Positions 59,539-64,000 of a stretch of 64,000 nt of DNA are shown piece after piece. Position numbers and translations under genes: made by a program. Position 1 is the stretch's first letter; the number at the start of each line of letters is the position of its first letter. The notes below the pieces were generated by a model that saw nothing but the letters and a program-made list of their open reading frames with translations, did not search any database and was not told where the DNA came from. The stretch comes from Torreya grandis. Its lineage: Eukaryota > Streptophyta > Pinopsida > Cupressales > Taxaceae. Location of the stretch: assembly GCA_037957365.1 (NCBI GenBank), contig JARHVA010008408.1, positions 342,001-406,000 of the forward strand. Reading direction: 5' to 3'.

Positions 59539-61169
59539 TGATATTATTTTATGATCACTTTATATTATCATGTTTAAATTATATGCTAATACTTACACAT
59601 GTATATACTCATGCTTAAATGTTAAAAAAAGTAATATATATGTTATTTTACATGATATTTTATTAAAACATGTATGAAGAAACTAGTATTATATGAATAT
59701 GTTAGTTGTTTATAATTTCACCTATTCATCTTCTCACATGGATTACTTGAGTGGAATTATTTTCTATTTTATCTTGATTATGGAACATTTGAATATTTTC
59801 TTGTTTTTTGGCCATAGTGATTATAATTTTTGCTTATTTGGTGTGTGGACATTTGAACATGTCTTCCCTTTGAGTGTGTGTAATTTGAACATGCCCCTTG
59901 TTTGTGATCTCCTTAGCCCCATTTTGTGTGGCATTGAGTTCTCATATATGTGTGCTTGATTATTTTTTGAGATTATGTTTCTTACTTATATATGTTTCCA
60001 TGAACTAAATCATGCATCTTATGGCTTATTCTAATTGTATATTGTGATATTAATTGATACATATACTCAGACATTATACCATTACATAATTCATTAAAAC
60101 ATGATTGATACATATATAACATAGTTATCTTATCCTTTTGAGATAAGGTGACTATCATGTTGTATTCCCATCACCTCAAAAGTGGGATCAGATCAATGGG
60201 GACATGTCATAGAGACATGATTCCACACACATATAGTTGGATAATTTTGTATAATTTGATAGATTTTACATGATTCATATATATAGTTAAGTCAGTATCT
60301 TATGCATTTGGCATCAACTTTCACATATTTTGGATATATATTTTCATATTTATGATATATATTATACATAGTTTATAGATAAAAGGTTACATTTTAATAG
60401 ATAATTTAGCTTTAGACACATTAGAGATGGATATCCCATGCAAATACACCAATTCACATATAAATATTTATATTATATACCCATTTATGAACCAAACTTA
60501 CCAAGATGCATTGATTGAGCTTTTATCTTTCTACAATAGTTGGCTCCATTGAGTAGTGAGGTTGAGAATAAAAACCCTTGACATACTTGGAACTACTTCC
60601 CTTTTTAAATTTGATATGGTTACACCATTTGACCTAGGAAATATTGGATATATTGGCTAGATTATGTATACACTTGAGTTATATGATTGAGATTCAATTA
60701 TCTCAATGGCCTTATCACAACTGACCCTTACACCAGATTGAGGGCATTATCACCCCAAAAATTATTCTATTCACATCTCCAATTTTTATTTTTTAATGTC
60801 TCTCTCCAATTATTTAGTATCAAATCATCATTACTAGAGAGAACTACCAAGGGTAAAAATGGTAGTATTGACACACAAGTGTACTCCTTTCTTACTCGCT
60901 TTTCTTTCAAGTATTTCAATTATCTAGTTTTCGAATTATATCCACTAATTACACTATAATATTCTCTTAGTTTAGGTAATACATAAATATTAAATTAAAA
61001 TATTGATCAATAAAAAGGCCATGTGTGTCATACACACCATGGCACACATATTTTTCCTTTAACATAGTAATTTCATCCTTATGCATTACTAAATTAAATG
61101 TCATTATGCCTAAATGCTTATCCTATAGTCAAACCTTGATATTATAATTACCTAGATCAGATGTATCCC

Positions 61170-61231
<62 letters not shown>

Positions 61232-61741
61232 CATTTATATCCTACTCTGGTGGTTACAAATATTCAACAAATTTTTATTATCTCAAACACTACCATACAA
61301 ACTAGGACACCAGTGTCCCAAATTTGATGCTAGTGTACAAACCTTACAAATTTTCAAATATTTCAACATGTATGGGTTAGTATATTTTTATTAATTAATC
61401 CTCTAATGATATCATTACAAAATGTATGGTATAGAAAAAATAAAATACAATTCATTATCATAAATTACAAATCAAGCATACATCTATCTAGCAATTTCTA
61501 AGTAAACACCTATCAAGATCATACTTAATCATTTGTAAAATTGAGTTTTATTTCCATATTGTTTCCTATTTAAAAATTATTCATAGGATCAATATTTTTT
61601 TAGGTGTAATTAAAATATTATCCTGTGAGAAATATTTTTAAGCTACAAGTTAGATCATTGCATGTATCACATTTAGCATATTTCACAATTGTTCACACAT
61701 ATAATGGATATAAGAATGGGATGAATAAGATAATAATTACA
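59539..61741 (+). repeat. 3' LTR of element C
   Basis: Right copy of the pair, ending ..TTACA at 61741. It starts near TGATATTATTTTATGATC, just after GCTAAAAG. It contains a long (AT)n run and an extra stretch of about 0.7 kb (roughly 60190-60980) absent from the left copy. The 77-90 codon frames inside it (59693-59956, 60687-60956, 61161-61391) are chance frames. Confidence 0.55.
61174..61227. repeat. (AT)27 microsatellite
   Basis: An uninterrupted alternating TA run of 54 bases inside the right LTR of element C, absent from the left LTR. Confidence 0.95.
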
Positions 61742-63469
61742 TTTTAATAAAGTTTTTCACACACAAAATTTATTAATTTATTGTTTTTGGTTAATAATTT
61801 ACAATGTAGGTGAAATCTTATAAAACTTTCATGATAATTTTAAATTAGACCAACTAACATATGGGTTTACCCTGTAAGACAACTAACTTATTAAATTCTC
61901 TAAAAAAAAATTATTATTAACCTAATAACATAAAAAATTAAATAAATAAATATATTTTGGATCATATGACCGAAAAAATCCCCCTTGATCCAAAGGGACA
62001 TAGAAGATGAAAGAACTAGTGCAATGAATTTGAAGTCGTCAAAGAAACTCTAATGCAACTGTAATTGGTGTAATATACATCCTAGTAGTGACCAAAATTG
62101 ATTCCATTCCATACTAAATTTTTCCATATGATTAATGGCATAAAATTATATTGACCATGATCAAGCTTTCATATCCCGTGTGATCATCATACTGTATTGT
62201 AGTAGAACATAATCAAGGCATATTCAACCACATCGATCCACACAAGGATCAAACCAAAATTCTATCCAAGTGACCAACCTATAATATATATGGCACATAT
62301 ATTTGATTTCTAAAAAATACTACCAACCTTTGCTTAACACTATTTGGTGATAGAAACCCCTTTCAACTCATACTATCACTAATGACTGATTGAAGATCTA
62401 TCAATTCTATATATTATCTTCTTATTAAGTAAGAGGTGAGAATTTTTTCAATGAGAGAAAAAAAATCAAATAATAATTTCTACTCCATATCATGAATACC
62501 AAGGATAAAATGCTAATATTGGAATTGAAATAAGCATACTACTATAAAATTTTAATTCAAACATTTAACCCAAACTATAAGCAAATAATTAACTAGAGAA
62601 TGATAATAGTCCTATAGCCTCCAATGTATCCTCCAATATCCATTTTTACACTTACACTTTATCAATCATAATAATCCTAATAGACCTGTAAAGGATGGTA
62701 CATTCTTCAACAGCATAGGATTGTAATGAAATTTTGAAAATTTTTGTTTTGAAGGTGTTAGTTTCCATTGAAAATGCACCATTATACATCAATTTCAATA
62801 CATTTATTAAAAAAAACATAAAAATAAGATTAAAATCATATAATTGATCATTTTAATATTTTTTAAATGTTTAAAAACTTATAAATTGATTGGTCACATG
62901 ACCACCTTTAGAAAAAATAGTCATTTATTGAAACAATTGTTATCATACAAGTTATTTGATGATGAATGTGATAAAATTATGACCAAAAGGAAATATTTGG
63001 AGGTTTTGAACTCTTTTCCTCTTTTCAGCTAGTGACTCACAAAATATGCTTTTCCAATTTCTATATAAGCATTTACTAGTTTGAAATAGAAGATTTGTTA
63101 TTTAAACTTGATTTTTCTATTTGAAGAAATTTAAAAAAAAAACTTTTTCATGTAATTATTTTCACCAATGAAAATCTTTAACCTTAAAATGAAGATTTTA
63201 GGGAATATAGGTTTAAAGGGTTAAAGATATCTTAGGTCACAACAATGATAAACTATCTCTAAAATAATCCAATTGGGTGTTAAAACTAGAAAAAATATAT
63301 ATTAAATTTATTAAACTCATATAGGCTAAAAAAAGTAAGTATAACTATGATAGATATGGAAATGTAAAATAAACAATGCTCTTAGTTGGTTCTAATGTGA
63401 ATGTGGTTTTATATCTAGAATATGTAGAAATCAGATTGGAATAATATTATGGAATAATCATCATATTTT
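61742..63469. other. AT-rich stretch without a recognisable gene
   Basis: No protein family on either strand. A weak AACACTATTTGGTGATAG word near 62336 resembles the quasi-palindrome seen at 53889 and 54594. Confidence 0.4.
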
Positions 63470-64000
63470 GGATTGAGTGCCTTTAAAGCCACAAACACTA
63501 GTGTCAGTCCTGGATGGTTACATTGATGTTATTATTTAAACCTGATGTAGGTGTCTTATTTATAATACCTTATTTAAAAGGATGTGACCACCTAGATTAT
63601 TGTAGGTTTGTCTTATCCTTCACTCTAGTGTATTCATCTTTGGGTCTTGGACTATCACTTCTCATGAATTTTCAAAACCATAGTTCTTCATCCTCCTTGT
63701 GACCATGGATAAAAATGGTTTTGTGAGCACATTGTGTCAATCTAACCCAAAACACCCTTATATAAATGATAACTACCTACATATCCAATAATTTAAAGAG
63801 GGACTTAGACTAATGTAGTTCTCCCCATGCATTGGCTTGTGTGTGAATAATGAAACATGTGTAAAGCAAGTAAAATCATGACCTAGCTTGTAACTTGGAA
63901 AATATAAATCTTGAGATAATAGTTTAGTACTTAAAACTTATTTAAGTGTCATCCCTATGATTGATATGAAAATATGAGAAAATAGGTAATCTTTACTTTA
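63470..64000 (+). repeat. Repeat D, right copy (cut by the window end)
   Basis: Homologous in order to 53870-54450. It starts near ACAAACACTAGTGT and runs through AAAAATGGTTTTGTGAGCAC to GATTGATATGAAAATATGAG. It carries a 62-codon chance frame. Confidence 0.5.

Larger units (their letters stand above)
55589..61741 (+). mobile_element. Element C: short LTR retrotransposon with gag only
   Basis: Two diverged direct repeats (about 55589-57144 and 59539-61741) flank about 2.4 kb that holds a gag remnant and nothing else. There is no protease, RT or integrase, and no room for them. This matches gag-only terminal-repeat retrotransposons (TR-GAG type), which need another element's enzymes. Outer ends are approximate and no target duplication was confirmed. 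Confidence 0.6.

Noticed and set aside
61161..61394. 77-codon plus frame with Ile-Tyr run
   Set aside because: Translation of the (AT)27 microsatellite inside an LTR.
1..64000. Organelle DNA insertion, tRNA or rRNA genes
   Set aside because: No recognisable plastid or mitochondrial gene, no cloverleaf-like A/B box sequence and no rRNA core were noticed on either strand, though a covariance-model scan was not possible here.

Overview
The window looks like heterochromatic repeat DNA from the nuclear genome of a large-genome land plant. It is very AT-rich and CG dinucleotides are scarce by eye. I see no intact single-copy gene, tRNA, rRNA or CRISPR array. Almost everything recognisable is LTR-retrotransposon, mostly Ty3/Gypsy-like, in advanced decay. 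The pol type and the old nested insertions fit a gymnosperm or another large-genome seed plant, but I cannot name the organism from sequence alone.

The main structure is a nested stack. (B) A minus-strand Gypsy remnant (gag and RNase H traces about 9.7-12.4 kb, primer-site-like sequence 12685-12707) has LTR-like sequence starting at 12708. (1) Element 1 (13004-49509, plus) adjoins or interrupts that LTR. Its own LTRs are about 3.2 kb, and it has gag, protease, an RNase H-like domain placed BEFORE reverse transcriptase, RT, a second RNase H, and integrase. (2) Element 2 (24927-44285, minus, 1.2 kb LTRs) is inserted in the integrase of element 1, whose frame resumes at 44291 with a D,D(35)E core. 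Element 2 has a gag but no pol that I can find. It carries a plant-mobile-domain (PMD) gene in antisense (37.07-38.91 kb) that still has a consensus intron. (3) Element 3 (26414-35081, minus, 1.2 kb LTRs, exact 5-bp target duplication ACTAG) sits inside element 2 and has no recognisable gag or pol. After element 2 inserted, a 1334-bp segment across the element 1/element 2 junction was amplified to three copies, on top of an older 488-bp array.

Left of the stack: the end of an LTR related to element 3 but in the opposite orientation (1-567), long AT-rich stretches with no gene, and a broken plant transposon-type ORF (5.5-6.7 kb). Right of the stack: a degenerate higher-order repeat field (50.4-53.5 kb), then a gag-only LTR element (element C, about 55.6-61.7 kb, plus), flanked by a second dispersed repeat pair (53.9-54.4 and 63.5-64.0 kb).

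None of the genes cooperate as a pathway. What the window shows is the history of insertion, tandem amplification and mutational decay, with many former Gln codons now stops. The most unusual item is the intron-containing PMD gene carried antisense in a pol-less gag retroelement.
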